Source: Acidocella sp.
GTDB lineage: Bacteria; Pseudomonadota; Alphaproteobacteria; Acetobacterales; Acetobacteraceae
Direction: 5' to 3'
Assembly: GCA_031291755.1 (NCBI GenBank)
Contig: JARLIK010000021.1
Coordinates: forward strand, 1 to 64,000
Length of the DNA: 64,000 nt
Made by a program: the position numbers and the translations under genes. This document shows, piece by piece, positions 44,403 to 53,627 of this stretch (positions are counted from its first letter, which is position 1; the number at the start of each line of letters is the position of its first letter). A model generated the notes under the pieces. It was not told the origin of the DNA, did not search any database, and was given only the letters and a program-made list of their open reading frames with translations.

Positions 44403-45496
44403 GGGCGTGGCACCGCCCCGATATAATGGCGCTGATAACGCGCGCCCAGAGCGGTCAGAATTTCATAGCCATTGGTATTGGCGGCCCGCGCCAGATCATC
44501 AGGCGTGCCATGCGGGCCGAGCAATTCCAGGCTATCGCCCAAATTCAGGTTGGCGATTCCGGTAACGTCAAAAGTGGTAAGGTCCATCGAGACCCGGCCT
44601 ACCAGCGGGGCGGGGGTGCCGTCAAAATAGCCAAAAGCCTGGTTGGTCAAGGCGCGGAAATACCCATCGGCATAACCCACCGCCACGGTGGCAATCCGGC
44701 TCGGGCGGCGTGCGGTCCATACCCCGTTGTAGCCCACCTCGGTGCCGGGGGGGATTTCACGCAGGGCGATGATTCTGCCGTGCAATTGCACCACCGGCGT
44801 CAGCGGATTCAGCCGCCCAGGGGTGGGGTTAATACCGTAAAGCGCCGCCCCCGGCCTGGCTAAATCCGAGGTAAATTTGGGCGGCAAAAACAGCCCGGAG
44901 GAATTCGCCAGGCTCAGCTTCGCACCCGGAAACTGCCTCTGAAACGCCGCGATCCGCTGATATTGCGCCTCATTGCTTGGATGCTCAGGAATTTCGGCAT
45001 TCATCAGATGCGTCATCACATGGGTGATGTTGATGCCATCCAGCAACGCCCGGTTATTGAAAACAATATGGCTCTCCTCAGCTGACAGACCAAGCCGCGA
45101 CATTCCGGTGTCAGCTTGCAGCAAGGCGGGCAATGTCCTGCCCAGCCGTTTCGCCTCTGCCGCCCACAGGGCAATCTCCGGCAGCGAGGAGAGCACAGGA
45201 ATAATGTCATGGCTGGTGAATATTTCCGCCTCGCCCGGCAATATCCCATGCAGCACCATCACGGTGGCATCGCCCACCAGAGGCCGGATGGTCAGCGCCT
45301 CAGAGAGATGGGCCGTGAAAAAATTCCGGCAGCCGGCGGCGAATAATTTGGGCGCAACATAGGCGGCACCCAGCCCATAGGCATTGGCCTTCACCACTCC
45401 GGCGGTTTGGCCCGTATGACGCGCATCCAGCAACCGCCAGTTGGCGGCAATGGCATCGAGGTCGATGGTGAGTCGGGATGGCGGTGCGAAGCTCAC
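44399..45496 (-). CDS. alr: Alanine racemase
   Basis: Makes D-alanine for peptidoglycan with pyridoxal phosphate; 365 aa, starting at a GTG 6 bp past the dnaB stop. The PLP-binding Lys is in AGVVKANAYGLGAAYV near residue 35, the catalytic Tyr lies in EVGYNGVWTARRPSRIATV near 240, and ARPGAALYGINPTPG and RVSMDLTTFDVT are also present. The N-terminal barrel and C-terminal beta domain are complete. It is co-transcribed with dnaB and mlaEF by spacing. Confidence 0.95.
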   Translation of the reverse strand: MSFAPPSRLTIDLDAIAANWRLLDARHTGQTAGVVKANAYGLGAAYVAPKLFAAGCRNFFTAHLSEALTIRPLVGDATVMVLHGILPGEAEIFTSHDIIPVLSSLPEIALWAAEAKRLGRTLPALLQADTGMSRLGLSAEESHIVFNNRALLDGINITHVMTHLMNAEIPEHPSNEAQYQRIAAFQRQFPGAKLSLANSSGLFLPPKFTSDLARPGAALYGINPTPGRLNPLTPVVQLHGRIIALREIPPGTEVGYNGVWTARRPSRIATVAVGYADGYFRALTNQAFGYFDGTPAPLVGRVSMDLTTFDVTGIANLNLGDSLELLGPHGTPDDLARAANTNGYEILTALGARYQRHYIGAVPRP

Positions 45497-45502
45497 GCGG
45501 CG

Positions 45503-46987
45503 CTATTCATGCACGGTGTCCAAATCCGCAAAGCGGGTGAATTCGCCTTCAAAGAACAAATCAATCTTGCCGGTCGGGCCATGCCGCTGCTTGGCCAGAA
45601 TCAGCTCGGCCTTGTTGTAGGCGTTGCTCATATCCGACTGCCATTTTTCCATCGCGTCACGGAATTTATCGTCCTTGTCAAAAGCCGCGATCTTCGGCTC
45701 CTTCTGCTGCAGATAATACTCATCGCGATAGATAAACATCACCATGTCGGCATCTTGTTCGATGGTGCCAGATTCACGCAAGTCCGATAGCTGCGGGCGC
45801 TTGTCCTCACGCGCTTCCACGGCACGCGATAGCTGCGAAAGTGCCAGCACCGGCACCGCCAGCTCCTTGGCGATGGCCTTCAACCCCTGGGTGATCTGGC
45901 TGATTTCCAGCACCCGGTTTTCCGGCTTGGTGCCAGCCGCCGGGCGCATCAATTGCAAATAGTCAATCACGATCAGCGCCAGCCCCTTGGTGCGCTTGAG
46001 CCGCCGGCAACGAGTGCGCAACGCCGAGAGTGTGAGTGCGGGGGTATCATCGATCACCAGCGGCAGGCTGGAAATTTCGCGTGACACTTTCACGAAATTA
46101 TCAAAATCCTTCTGGCCGATTTCGCCACGCCGGATTTTATCGCCGGAAACCCGCGCTTCCTCGGCCAGCAGACGGGTTGCCAGCTGCTCCGAACTCATTT
46201 CCAGCGAGAACACCGCCACGGTTTCCTTCGGCACACCGTTGGGATTCTCTGCCCTGGCGTTATTGAGCAGCGCCTTGGCTGCCCCGAAAGCGATTTTGGT
46301 GGCCAAAGCGGTTTTGCCCATACCGGGGCGGCCTGCCAAAATCATCAAATCGGAAGGATGCAACCCGCCGGTTTTTTTGTTCAAGTCCCGCAAGCCGGTA
46401 TCCAGCCCAGAAACCGAGCCCTGGTTTTTATGGGCGGTCGCGGCAATCTCAATTGCCTTGGCCAGCGCCGCCTCAAAGGTGATCATCGCCCCTTCATTGC
46501 CGCCCTTGGTCGCCAGGTCGAACAGCGACTGTTCAGCCGCCTCGATCTGGTCCTTGCCGTCCAGCTCGGCATCCGCCCCGAAAGCCCGGTTGACGGTGAG
46601 CTCACCGATATCGATCAACTGGCGGCGGATCCAGCTATCATAAATCGCCTTGCCGTAATCCCCGGCATTGATGATCCCCACCATGGCCGACAGCAATTGC
46701 GCCAGATACGCGGTGCCACCTACTTCATCGAGCACGCCATTATGCTCAAACTCGGCCCGCAGCAGCACCGGGTCGGCAATCTGCCCCGCCTCGCAGCGCC
46801 GCGCGATCGCCTGATAAATCCGCCCGTGTATCGGGTCGGCGAAATGCTCGTGGCTGAGAAACTCCGAAACCCGCTCATAGGCTTTGTTATTGGCGAGCAA
46901 AGCCCCCAGCAGCGCTTGCTCAGCTTCGATATTGGTGGGGGGCAGGCGCTGGCTGATGCCAAACAACGGAGGGTCAATTGAGTTCAT
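45503..46987 (-). CDS. dnaB: Replicative DNA helicase DnaB
   Basis: 494 aa hexameric helicase that opens the replication fork. The N-terminal domain begins with PPTNIEAEQALLGALLANN, and the RecA-like C-terminal motor has Walker A GRPGMGKTALATKIAFGAA near 217, Walker B LALIVIDYLQLMRP near 325 and the RESGTIEQDADMVMFIYRDE segment near 400. No intein is present. It is the first gene of dnaB-alr-mlaE-mlaF. In many alphaproteobacteria dnaB and alr follow rplI; here rplI is about 9 kb to the right. Confidence 0.97.
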   Translation of the reverse strand: MNSIDPPLFGISQRLPPTNIEAEQALLGALLANNKAYERVSEFLSHEHFADPIHGRIYQAIARRCEAGQIADPVLLRAEFEHNGVLDEVGGTAYLAQLLSAMVGIINAGDYGKAIYDSWIRRQLIDIGELTVNRAFGADAELDGKDQIEAAEQSLFDLATKGGNEGAMITFEAALAKAIEIAATAHKNQGSVSGLDTGLRDLNKKTGGLHPSDLMILAGRPGMGKTALATKIAFGAAKALLNNARAENPNGVPKETVAVFSLEMSSEQLATRLLAEEARVSGDKIRRGEIGQKDFDNFVKVSREISSLPLVIDDTPALTLSALRTRCRRLKRTKGLALIVIDYLQLMRPAAGTKPENRVLEISQITQGLKAIAKELAVPVLALSQLSRAVEAREDKRPQLSDLRESGTIEQDADMVMFIYRDEYYLQQKEPKIAAFDKDDKFRDAMEKWQSDMSNAYNKAELILAKQRHGPTGKIDLFFEGEFTRFADLDTVHE

Positions 46988-47066
46988 CGGGCAGTCTCTA
47001 CGCTTTTATGGTGAGTCGGGACAGACAAAAAACCTGTGCACAACTATGTATAACGGGGATGGAATT

Positions 47067-48620
47067 ATGGAGCCCAAAATGAACGGTGCCGAGAGTCTGG
47101 TTCACACGCTGCTGAACGCCGGTGTTGACACGGTGTTCGCCAACCCCGGCACCAGCGAGATGCATTTTGTCGCGGCCCTGGACCGTATTCCCGGCATCCG
47201 CTGCGTGCTGTGCCTGCATGAAAATGTCGTCACCGGCGCGGCTGACGCCTATTGGCGGATGACCGGCAAGCCCGCCGCGACGCTGCTGCATTGTGGGCCC
47301 GGTCTGGCCAATGGTCTGGCCAATTTGCACAACGCCACGCGCGGGCGCTCTGGCATCGTGAATATCGTGGGCGACCAGGCCACCTATCACCGGCCGCTCG
47401 ACGCGCCGCTCACCGCCGATGTGGAGGGCTGGGCCAGGCCGGTTTCGGGCTTCGTGCGCCGGGCGGCCAGTGCCGCACGGGTTGGGGCGGATGCCGCGGC
47501 GGCCATCGAGGCCGCGCAAACCTACCCCGGACAGGTGGCAACCCTCATCCTGCCCGCCGATACCGCTTGGGACGACGTTGGTATCCCTGGCGTCACTGCC
47601 CCGCCATTGCCACCCACCGTGGTTAATATCCTGGCCATCGAGACCGCTGCTAAAATTCTGCGTTCCGGTGAGCCCACTATGTTGCTGATCGGCGGTGAGG
47701 CGCTGCGGGAAGCACCGCTCTGGCTGACGCACGCCATTGCCCAGGCCACCGGCGCCAAAATGCTGGGGCCGGTCTCCCCCGCCCGCATCGCCCGCGGCCG
47801 GGACCGGGTGCCGCTCATGCGCATCCCCTACCCGATCGATATGGCGCTGGAATCGCTGAAGGGTATCAAAAACCTGATTCTGGTGGGCACCACCGCGCCG
47901 GTGGCATTCTTCGCCTATCCCGGCAAGCCGGGGTATTTATACCCCGAGGATTGCAATGTGCATGTGCTGGCCCGCCCCGATGAGGACGCCCCCGGCGCCC
48001 TGGCGGCGCTGGCGGCGGCACTGGGCATACAACAGGCGTCCCGCCCGCGCGCGGATGACATTAAATTAGCACCTGCCACGGGGGCCATCACACCCGAAAA
48101 ACTGGCGCAATCGCTGGCGGCTTTGATGCCCGAGGATAGCATCATCATCGACGAAGCCATCTCCTACGGGCGCGGCTTCTTTCCCTACACCTTCAACGCC
48201 CCCAACCATGACTGGCTGCAACTCACCGGCGGTGCCATTGGCGCCGGTCTGCCGATGGCGACCGGTGCCGCCATCGGTGCCCCCGAGCGCCGCGTCATCG
48301 CCCTGCAGGCCGATGGCTCGGCGATGTACACGGTGCAGGCACTGTGGACTCAGGCGCGGGAAAACTTGCATGTGACAAATATCATTCTCGCCAACCGTAA
48401 ATACGCTATTCTGTTGCATGAGCTCGCCAATGTCGGCGCGAACCCGGGGCCCACTGCATTGAATATGCTCAACCTCTCCAACCCCGACCTTGATTGGGTG
48501 AAGCTCGCCGAAGGCATGGGTGTGGCCGCCGCCCAGGCCACCAGCATGGAGCAGCTCAATGAACTCTTGGCAGGCAGCCTGAACCGCAACGGGCCGTTTG
48601 TGATCGAGTTACTGATTTGA
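47067..48620 (+). CDS. Thiamine-diphosphate enzyme, acetolactate synthase large-subunit-like
   Basis: 517 aa from the ATG at 47067, 7 nt after GGGGA; an ATG at 47079 is also preceded by GGAG. Its three domains are: N-terminal PYR with the activating Glu in CVLCLHENVVTGAADAYW near 55, central linker domain, and C-terminal PP domain with QADGSAMYTVQALWTQA and LANRKYAILL as the Mg/ThDP site. It resembles the IlvB-like branch of COG0028 rather than the biosynthetic synthase, and there is no small subunit gene. It probably decarboxylates a 2-oxoacid; the substrate is unknown. The next gene overlaps its stop. Confidence 0.88.
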   Translation: MEPKMNGAESLVHTLLNAGVDTVFANPGTSEMHFVAALDRIPGIRCVLCLHENVVTGAADAYWRMTGKPAATLLHCGPGLANGLANLHNATRGRSGIVNIVGDQATYHRPLDAPLTADVEGWARPVSGFVRRAASAARVGADAAAAIEAAQTYPGQVATLILPADTAWDDVGIPGVTAPPLPPTVVNILAIETAAKILRSGEPTMLLIGGEALREAPLWLTHAIAQATGAKMLGPVSPARIARGRDRVPLMRIPYPIDMALESLKGIKNLILVGTTAPVAFFAYPGKPGYLYPEDCNVHVLARPDEDAPGALAALAAALGIQQASRPRADDIKLAPATGAITPEKLAQSLAALMPEDSIIIDEAISYGRGFFPYTFNAPNHDWLQLTGGAIGAGLPMATGAAIGAPERRVIALQADGSAMYTVQALWTQARENLHVTNIILANRKYAILLHELANVGANPGPTALNMLNLSNPDLDWVKLAEGMGVAAAQATSMEQLNELLAGSLNRNGPFVIELLI

Positions 48621-51175
48621 CCCTCAAACCGCCAGCCAAGCCCCCTGTTTCCAGGCGGTTCAACCCGGACCGCATGTTCAGGCCGGCGTTGGTGGCGGTC
48701 AGCGGTTGCCATACGCCGCTTGGTGCCAGACTGCTGGCCAACATTCAATCTGGTGGTTTTCAGGGTGCGGTCGGGCATGATGAGGCGCCGATCGAAAACG
48801 CCGATCTGGCGATCGTCGCCGATGCGCCGGAGCATGTGGCGGCAGCCTTACAGGCCCATGCCGAACGCGGCGTAAAAGGCGCCTTTGTGCTCTCGCCGGT
48901 GCGCGACTTGCGAGCCCTGGCACAAGCCGCGGGCATTCGGGTTCTGGGACCATATTCCTTTGGCATGATGCTGCCGGGGCTGGGGTTGAACGCCTCGGCC
49001 CTGCCGGTGATGCCGGCGGCGGGCAAAGTGGCCTATGTCGGACAGTCCGGCGCTTTGGTGCGCACCGTGCTGGACTGGGCGGTGCCCAATTTCATCGGTT
49101 TCAGCCAGATCATCGGCATCGGCGGCAATACCGACATGGGGTTCGGGCTGGTGCTCGACCATCTCAGCCGCGACGCTGGCACCAACGCCATCATGATCGA
49201 GATCGACAGGGTGCGCGACCCGCAGATGTTCCACTCCGCCGTGCGCGCCGCCGCCCGGTTGCGGCCAGTGGTGGCTTTGGTGCCCGGGATCACCCTGCGC
49301 GATGCTGACGGCATGGGCCACGCCGCCGCCGAGGCCGCCTTCACCCGCTCAGGCGTGCTGCTCACCGCCACCATGAGCGAGTTTCTGGCCGCCGCCGAAA
49401 CCTTAACCCGCGTCAAGCCAGCGCATGGCGAAAGCCTCGCCATTATTTCCAACTCGGTTGCCGCCGGACGGCTGGCCGCTGATGACGCGCTGAATCACGG
49501 GCTGACACTCACAGGCCTAGCCCCCGAAACCCGGCAGGTTCTGGCCATGAGCCTGGGGGTGAGCCTGGATGAAATCCCCGCCGCCGGACCGATTTTCACC
49601 GGCCGCGGCGCCAACCCGACCAGGCTTGCCGATGTCGCCGCCATGCTGTCCTCCGCGCACGAGGTTGGCGGCATATTGCTGGTGCACGCGCCGTCGGGCG
49701 ATGGCGATGAGATCGCCGTCGAGGCGCTGATCGCCTGTGCCAAAACGGTCAAAATCCCGCTGCTGATCGCCGCCATGGGAGAAGCCAGCGGCCTGATCCA
49801 CCGGCACCGGCTGGCACAGGCCGGGCTGGCCTGCTTCGATACCCCGGAAGCCGCCATCGCAGGTTTCCGCCACCTCATCCGCAACCGCGCCAACCGCGCC
49901 GCCGCCCGCGAATTACCGCCTTCCAAGGTATTGAAGGTAGCGCCCGACACCGAAGCCGTGCAGACAAAAATCGCCGCCGCGCGGGCCACCGGGCAGAGCC
50001 TGCTGGTGCAGGAGGAAGCGCTGGCGCTGGTGGCCGCCTATAAAGTGCCGGTGATCAAGGGCGGCTATGCCGCCACGCCCGAGGAAGCCGCTCTGGTCGC
50101 TACCACCATCGGCTACCCGGTGGTGGTCAAACTCTCGCACCCCAACATGCCGGCCAACCGCACCACCGGCTCGATTGCGATGGACCTGCCCGACGGCAAA
50201 GCGGTCCGCACCGCCGCCAAGGCGATGAACACCACTGGCCTCACCGGGGCCAAGTTTTTGGTGCAAAAGCAAGCCCCGCGCGGGGTGCTGCTGCGCATCC
50301 GGGTAATGGACAGCCCGCAGCTTGGCCCCACCATCGGCTTTGGCGCCGGCGGCGGTGACCGCGATGATGTTTCCGGCCTGGCGGTGGATTTACCGCCGCT
50401 GAACCTGCCGCTGGCGCACGCGCTGATCGCCCGCTCAGGCGTGGCTGCGCAGCTTGCCGCCCATCGCGGTGCCCCGGCGGCGGACCTGGAGGCGATTGCC
50501 GCCACCTTGGTACGGATCAGCCAGTTGATCATCGACACGCCGGAGATTCTGCTGCTCGACCTTGACCCGATTTTCGCCAATGAGGACGGGGTGGTGGCCG
50601 TCAGCGGCCGGATTGCGCTGCGCCCCGCAGGCGAGGTTCGCACCAAGCTGGTGATCTCGCCCTACCCGGCGGAGTTAACCACCCACTACGAGGCAAAAGG
50701 CCGCAAATTCACTCTGCGCCCGATCCGCCCGGAAGATGCCGACGCCCACGCCGCATTGTTTTCCCGGATGCCCGCCGAGGACATGCGCTACCGGTTTTTC
50801 TCCTCGGTGCGCCAGCTTGCCCCCGAACAGATCGCCCGCCTGACCGACATCGACTACGGCCGGGAAATGGCCATCATCGCGGTCAATGAGGCCACCAATG
50901 AGACCGCCGGCGCCGCCCGGCTGGTGCGCAACGACACCGATGGCCGCACCGCCGAATTTGCCTGCGCCGTGGAACCCGCCGCCAAGGGCATCGGCCTCGC
51001 CACCGCGCTGATGCGCGCCATCATCGCCTGGGGTAAGTCGCAAGGAGTGGAGGAAATCTCCGGCACCATATTATCCGACAACACGCCAATGCTGGCCTTC
51101 ATCAAAAGCCTCGGCTTCAGCATCGAGCGCTCACCCGACGATCATGACGTCGTGGAAGCCAGGCTGGTGCCGTGA
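48617..51175 (+). CDS. Bifunctional NDP-forming acyl-CoA synthetase-like / GNAT acetyltransferase (Pat-like)
   Basis: 852 aa if the overlapping TTG is used; ATG at 48674 is an alternative. The order is a CoA-binding domain (ALVAVSGCHTPLGARLLA), a succinyl-CoA ligase-like domain (AGKVAYVGQSGALVRTVLDW), an ATP-grasp domain (TTIGYPVVVKLSHPNMPANR) and a C-terminal GNAT (KFTLRPIRPEDADAH, AAKGIGLATALMRAIIAWG). This is the layout of protein lysine acetyltransferase Pat/PatZ. The His-containing loop of active NDP-forming synthetases (SHTG) is not seen; the equivalent stretch near 223-236 reads GITLRDADGMGH. The synthetase part may therefore be regulatory. Confidence 0.88.
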   Translation: MTLKPPAKPPVSRRFNPDRMFRPALVAVSGCHTPLGARLLANIQSGGFQGAVGHDEAPIENADLAIVADAPEHVAAALQAHAERGVKGAFVLSPVRDLRALAQAAGIRVLGPYSFGMMLPGLGLNASALPVMPAAGKVAYVGQSGALVRTVLDWAVPNFIGFSQIIGIGGNTDMGFGLVLDHLSRDAGTNAIMIEIDRVRDPQMFHSAVRAAARLRPVVALVPGITLRDADGMGHAAAEAAFTRSGVLLTATMSEFLAAAETLTRVKPAHGESLAIISNSVAAGRLAADDALNHGLTLTGLAPETRQVLAMSLGVSLDEIPAAGPIFTGRGANPTRLADVAAMLSSAHEVGGILLVHAPSGDGDEIAVEALIACAKTVKIPLLIAAMGEASGLIHRHRLAQAGLACFDTPEAAIAGFRHLIRNRANRAAARELPPSKVLKVAPDTEAVQTKIAAARATGQSLLVQEEALALVAAYKVPVIKGGYAATPEEAALVATTIGYPVVVKLSHPNMPANRTTGSIAMDLPDGKAVRTAAKAMNTTGLTGAKFLVQKQAPRGVLLRIRVMDSPQLGPTIGFGAGGGDRDDVSGLAVDLPPLNLPLAHALIARSGVAAQLAAHRGAPAADLEAIAATLVRISQLIIDTPEILLLDLDPIFANEDGVVAVSGRIALRPAGEVRTKLVISPYPAELTTHYEAKGRKFTLRPIRPEDADAHAALFSRMPAEDMRYRFFSSVRQLAPEQIARLTDIDYGREMAIIAVNEATNETAGAARLVRNDTDGRTAEFACAVEPAAKGIGLATALMRAIIAWGKSQGVEEISGTILSDNTPMLAFIKSLGFSIERSPDDHDVVEARLVP

Positions 51176-51891
51176 GAAAACCGTTGGCCAGCAAATTGCA
51201 CGAGGATTTTCCGGCCCCGCCATTTGAAGGATTTGCACCGGGGGCTTTCACGTTTTTCAAAATGCTGAAACAAAATCAGGATAAAACCTGGTTTGCCGCG
51301 CATAAGGCGCAGTATGAGGCGGAGGTGACCGCCCCCATGGGCGCATTGGTATGCGAGCTTTCAGCGCGGTTCGCCAAGGCTGGGCTGAGTTTGCAAGGTG
51401 ATGCCAAACGCTCGCTGTTTCGCATCAACCGTGATGTGCGATTTTCCAATGACAAAAGCCCCTATAAAACCCATGCGGGGGCGGTGATGACACGGACCGG
51501 CGAGAAAAACTCTCCGGGATTACTCTATATCCATTTGGACCCGGAAGGCTGCTTCATGGCGGCGGGATTTTATCATCCCGAACCAGCGGATTTGCAGATA
51601 TTGCGCGAAGGGATCGTGCATCATGCGGCTGCTTGGGTGAAGCTGGAAAAGGCGCTGGCGGGGCATGGGCTGGCATTGTCGCGCGATGACACTTTGATCC
51701 GGCCACCAAAAGGCTTTGAGGTAGATGACGAGGAAATTCTGGCGGCGCTGAAATTGAAATCCTGGGTGGTGAAGCGGGAGTTGACTCAAGGCGAGATGCG
51801 TGAGGCCGGGCTGGTGCAAACGATTATGGAATTTGCCCTGGCCGTATCACCAGTTTTAAAATTCGGCTGGACGCGGCTCGGGGTTGGCTGA
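51172..51891 (+). CDS. DUF2461 domain protein
   Basis: 239 aa, starting at a GTG that overlaps the previous stop (GTGA). The family text is clear: FKMLKQNQDKTWFAAHKAQY near 30, SLFRINRDVRFSNDKSPYKT near 82, and LLYIHLDPEGCFMAAGFYHP near 118. DUF2461/TIGR02453 proteins are soluble and of unknown function. It is the last gene in a tight three-gene run after the TPP enzyme and the Pat-like protein. Confidence 0.92.
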   Translation: MRKPLASKLHEDFPAPPFEGFAPGAFTFFKMLKQNQDKTWFAAHKAQYEAEVTAPMGALVCELSARFAKAGLSLQGDAKRSLFRINRDVRFSNDKSPYKTHAGAVMTRTGEKNSPGLLYIHLDPEGCFMAAGFYHPEPADLQILREGIVHHAAAWVKLEKALAGHGLALSRDDTLIRPPKGFEVDDEEILAALKLKSWVVKRELTQGEMREAGLVQTIMEFALAVSPVLKFGWTRLGVG

Positions 51892-51969
51892 GATGCGGTT
51901 TTTTGTCAGCGCACCACCCAGCTTGCCGACTTCGCCAGCAATCACCCGATCGGCAAAATCCCCAGCCCC

Positions 51970-52296
51970 CTACTGCACATAACCTCCCACAGGCCCGCCG
52001 CCATAAGTTGGGCAGACACAACCGGTATCCACCGGTTTTGCGTAACGCAGCGGGCAGACATAGCCGTCCGCATTGCAGGAATAACCCAGCGGCGCGGGCG
52101 GTGCGTAATACACCGGGCCGGGGGCGTAGTAGTACGGGTAATAAGGCCGGTAATAATGCGGGCCAAAATACACCGGCACGCCAATGCCAAAGCGGAAAAA
52201 CACCCTCGCCTGAGCCGGTTGCGGGAGAGCCAGAGCACCAGCGGCGGCCAGACCGGCCACAGCCAGGAGCAGTTTGCGCGGCAGCGTGAGACTCAT
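51970..52296 (-). CDS. Small secreted Tyr/Pro-rich protein
   Basis: 108 aa with AAAGGA before the ATG. A signal peptide ends QPAQA. The mature part is rich in Tyr, Pro and Gly (VYFGPHYYRPYYPYYYAPGP, VYYAPPAPLGYSC) and ends in a short Cys-rich module with four Cys (GYSCNADGYVCPLRY, DTGCVCPTYGG). It is monocistronic. It shares the VYYAPP-type tail with the proteins at 8541-9083 and 41436-42275. The function is unknown; an envelope or matrix structural role is a guess. Confidence 0.8.
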   Translation of the reverse strand: MSLTLPRKLLLAVAGLAAAGALALPQPAQARVFFRFGIGVPVYFGPHYYRPYYPYYYAPGPVYYAPPAPLGYSCNADGYVCPLRYAKPVDTGCVCPTYGGGPVGGYVQ

Positions 52297-52425
52297 GGTA
52301 AAATCCTTTGCTCGGTGAACAACAGGCTCATGATATAGCCAATCCGGCGGATTTTCCGCTTATCGAATTGTAATGTGTTGTTGCGCTCAGCGTATGGATC
52401 GGTGGCTCAGGCTGCGAACAAAACC

Positions 52426-52827
52426 CTATTTCGGGCCGCGGGCTTTCTCGATTTCCAGCAAATGCGCCGCCAGCGTGTTGAACTGCGCATCCCAATATTT
52501 GCTGTAGCGGTTGACCCAGGCAGCGGCTTGCGCGATCGGCCCGGCATCGAGGCTGCACCGGCTGATGCGCCCCGTGCGGGCTTGAGTAACCAGGCCAGCC
52601 CCCACCAGCACCTGAATATGGCGCGATACCGCCTGCAAGGAGATCGAATACGCCGCCGCGATTTCCGAGACGAGGAGATCATTGCCATCCAGCCGTTCCA
52701 GAATGGACCGGCGGACAGGGTCGGAAAGCGCGGAAAACAGCGCATCGAGCCGGGCCGAAGACGCAAGGTCTGTGTCTTCCTCCGTCCCCAGATGGCCGGT
52801 TGCCAAGGCTGCTGTCCGGTAGCCCAT
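52426..52827 (-). CDS. ArsR-family transcriptional regulator
   Basis: 133 aa from the ATG at 52827, sharing a base with the DUF899 stop (TGATG). The winged helix is typical: LDALFSALSDPVRRSILERL, NDLLVSEIAAAYSISLQAVS, RHIQVLVGAGLVTQARTGR. No metal-binding CxC pair is visible in the recognition helix, so it is probably of the non-metal type often found with START or DUF899 genes. It is second in a two-gene operon and may bind the palindromic region at 53449-53497. Confidence 0.9.
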   Translation of the reverse strand: MGYRTAALATGHLGTEEDTDLASSARLDALFSALSDPVRRSILERLDGNDLLVSEIAAAYSISLQAVSRHIQVLVGAGLVTQARTGRISRCSLDAGPIAQAAAWVNRYSKYWDAQFNTLAAHLLEIEKARGPK

Positions 52828-53393
52828 CAATAGGCCAGACGGGCGCGCCAGCCATCGGCGCCGGCCGGCAGCAGGTCGAAGAAATGCCAGACTGAGCAAA
52901 AATCATCGCCTGGCCCGAGGCCGGTATCAGACACCCTCACAATTTTACCATTCTCCTTGCGGAACACCGAAACGCCGGGTTTGAACCCGGTCTCGCCGCG
53001 GTACCCCATATCGGCGGCAAAACGGTTCTTGGCGTGCGATACCATCCGGAAGCGCCAGCCGCGTGAAGCGGCAAATGCAGCCTGGGTTTGCGGGTCGTCG
53101 GGCGATGTAACAACGAACGCCGCGCGATTTTCGAGATGCGGCAGCACGCCGTTAAAGCCATCAGCCCACATTGTGCAGTAGGCGCAGCCTTTTCCCATGT
53201 TGTGGATGACAAAGAGGTCTGGCTTGTCACCAAAAAGCTGCGACAAAGCAACCTCGCCCGCTGCCGTCTCAAACATGTAATCGGGCACAGCTTCAGGCTC
53301 GACCGCCGCCTGCAGCGAACGCATTTTGGACCGGATATCGGTGATTTGCTGCCGGTAGTCCTGCAATTGAACCACGGTATCATGATAGCTCAT
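52827..53393 (-). CDS. DUF899 thioredoxin-like protein
   Basis: 188 aa from the ATG at 53393, preceded by a strong GGAGGGG. Sequence landmarks are YMFETAAGEVALSQLFGDKP, LFVIHNMGKGCAYCTMWADG near 85-105 (a CxxC pair in a thioredoxin-like position), and PGVSVFRKENGKIVRVSDTG. DUF899 proteins are predicted redox or dithiol enzymes. It is the first gene of the operon with the ArsR regulator, under an AT-rich palindromic control region. Confidence 0.9.
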   Translation of the reverse strand: MSYHDTVVQLQDYRQQITDIRSKMRSLQAAVEPEAVPDYMFETAAGEVALSQLFGDKPDLFVIHNMGKGCAYCTMWADGFNGVLPHLENRAAFVVTSPDDPQTQAAFAASRGWRFRMVSHAKNRFAADMGYRGETGFKPGVSVFRKENGKIVRVSDTGLGPGDDFCSVWHFFDLLPAGADGWRARLAY

Positions 53394-53448
53394 TGTAAAC
53401 CCCTCCATCAAAGCGGCCGGCAGTTCCAACCGTCTGGCGGAATATAGT

Positions 53449-53497
53449 CAATCGACTTATTGATTGTCAATTAAAAAATTGATATTCAATTGAATTG
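53449..53497 (-). promoter_or_regulatory. Candidate ArsR operator cluster
   Basis: An AT-rich island upstream of the DUF899-arsR operon holds overlapping perfect palindromes: CAATC-8-GATTG (53449-53466), TCAATT-aaaa-AATTGA (53467-53482), ATTGA-tat-TCAAT (53478-53490) and CAATT-g-AATTG (53487-53497). Repeated TCAAT/ATTGA half-sites are typical of small winged-helix regulators. It lies 56 bp before the DUF899 start. Confidence 0.6.
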
Positions 53498-53627
53498 TTA
53501 ATTTTACGGCTGGCGTCGCGAAAAGATCAGCGCGGGGCCTGCTGCGCTCTGCCGTCTGGTTTGTGTAAAGTTCCGGTGATGGCATGATGTGCAGTAATTG
53601 ACTTCAAAAAATCAAATGGAGGGTATC

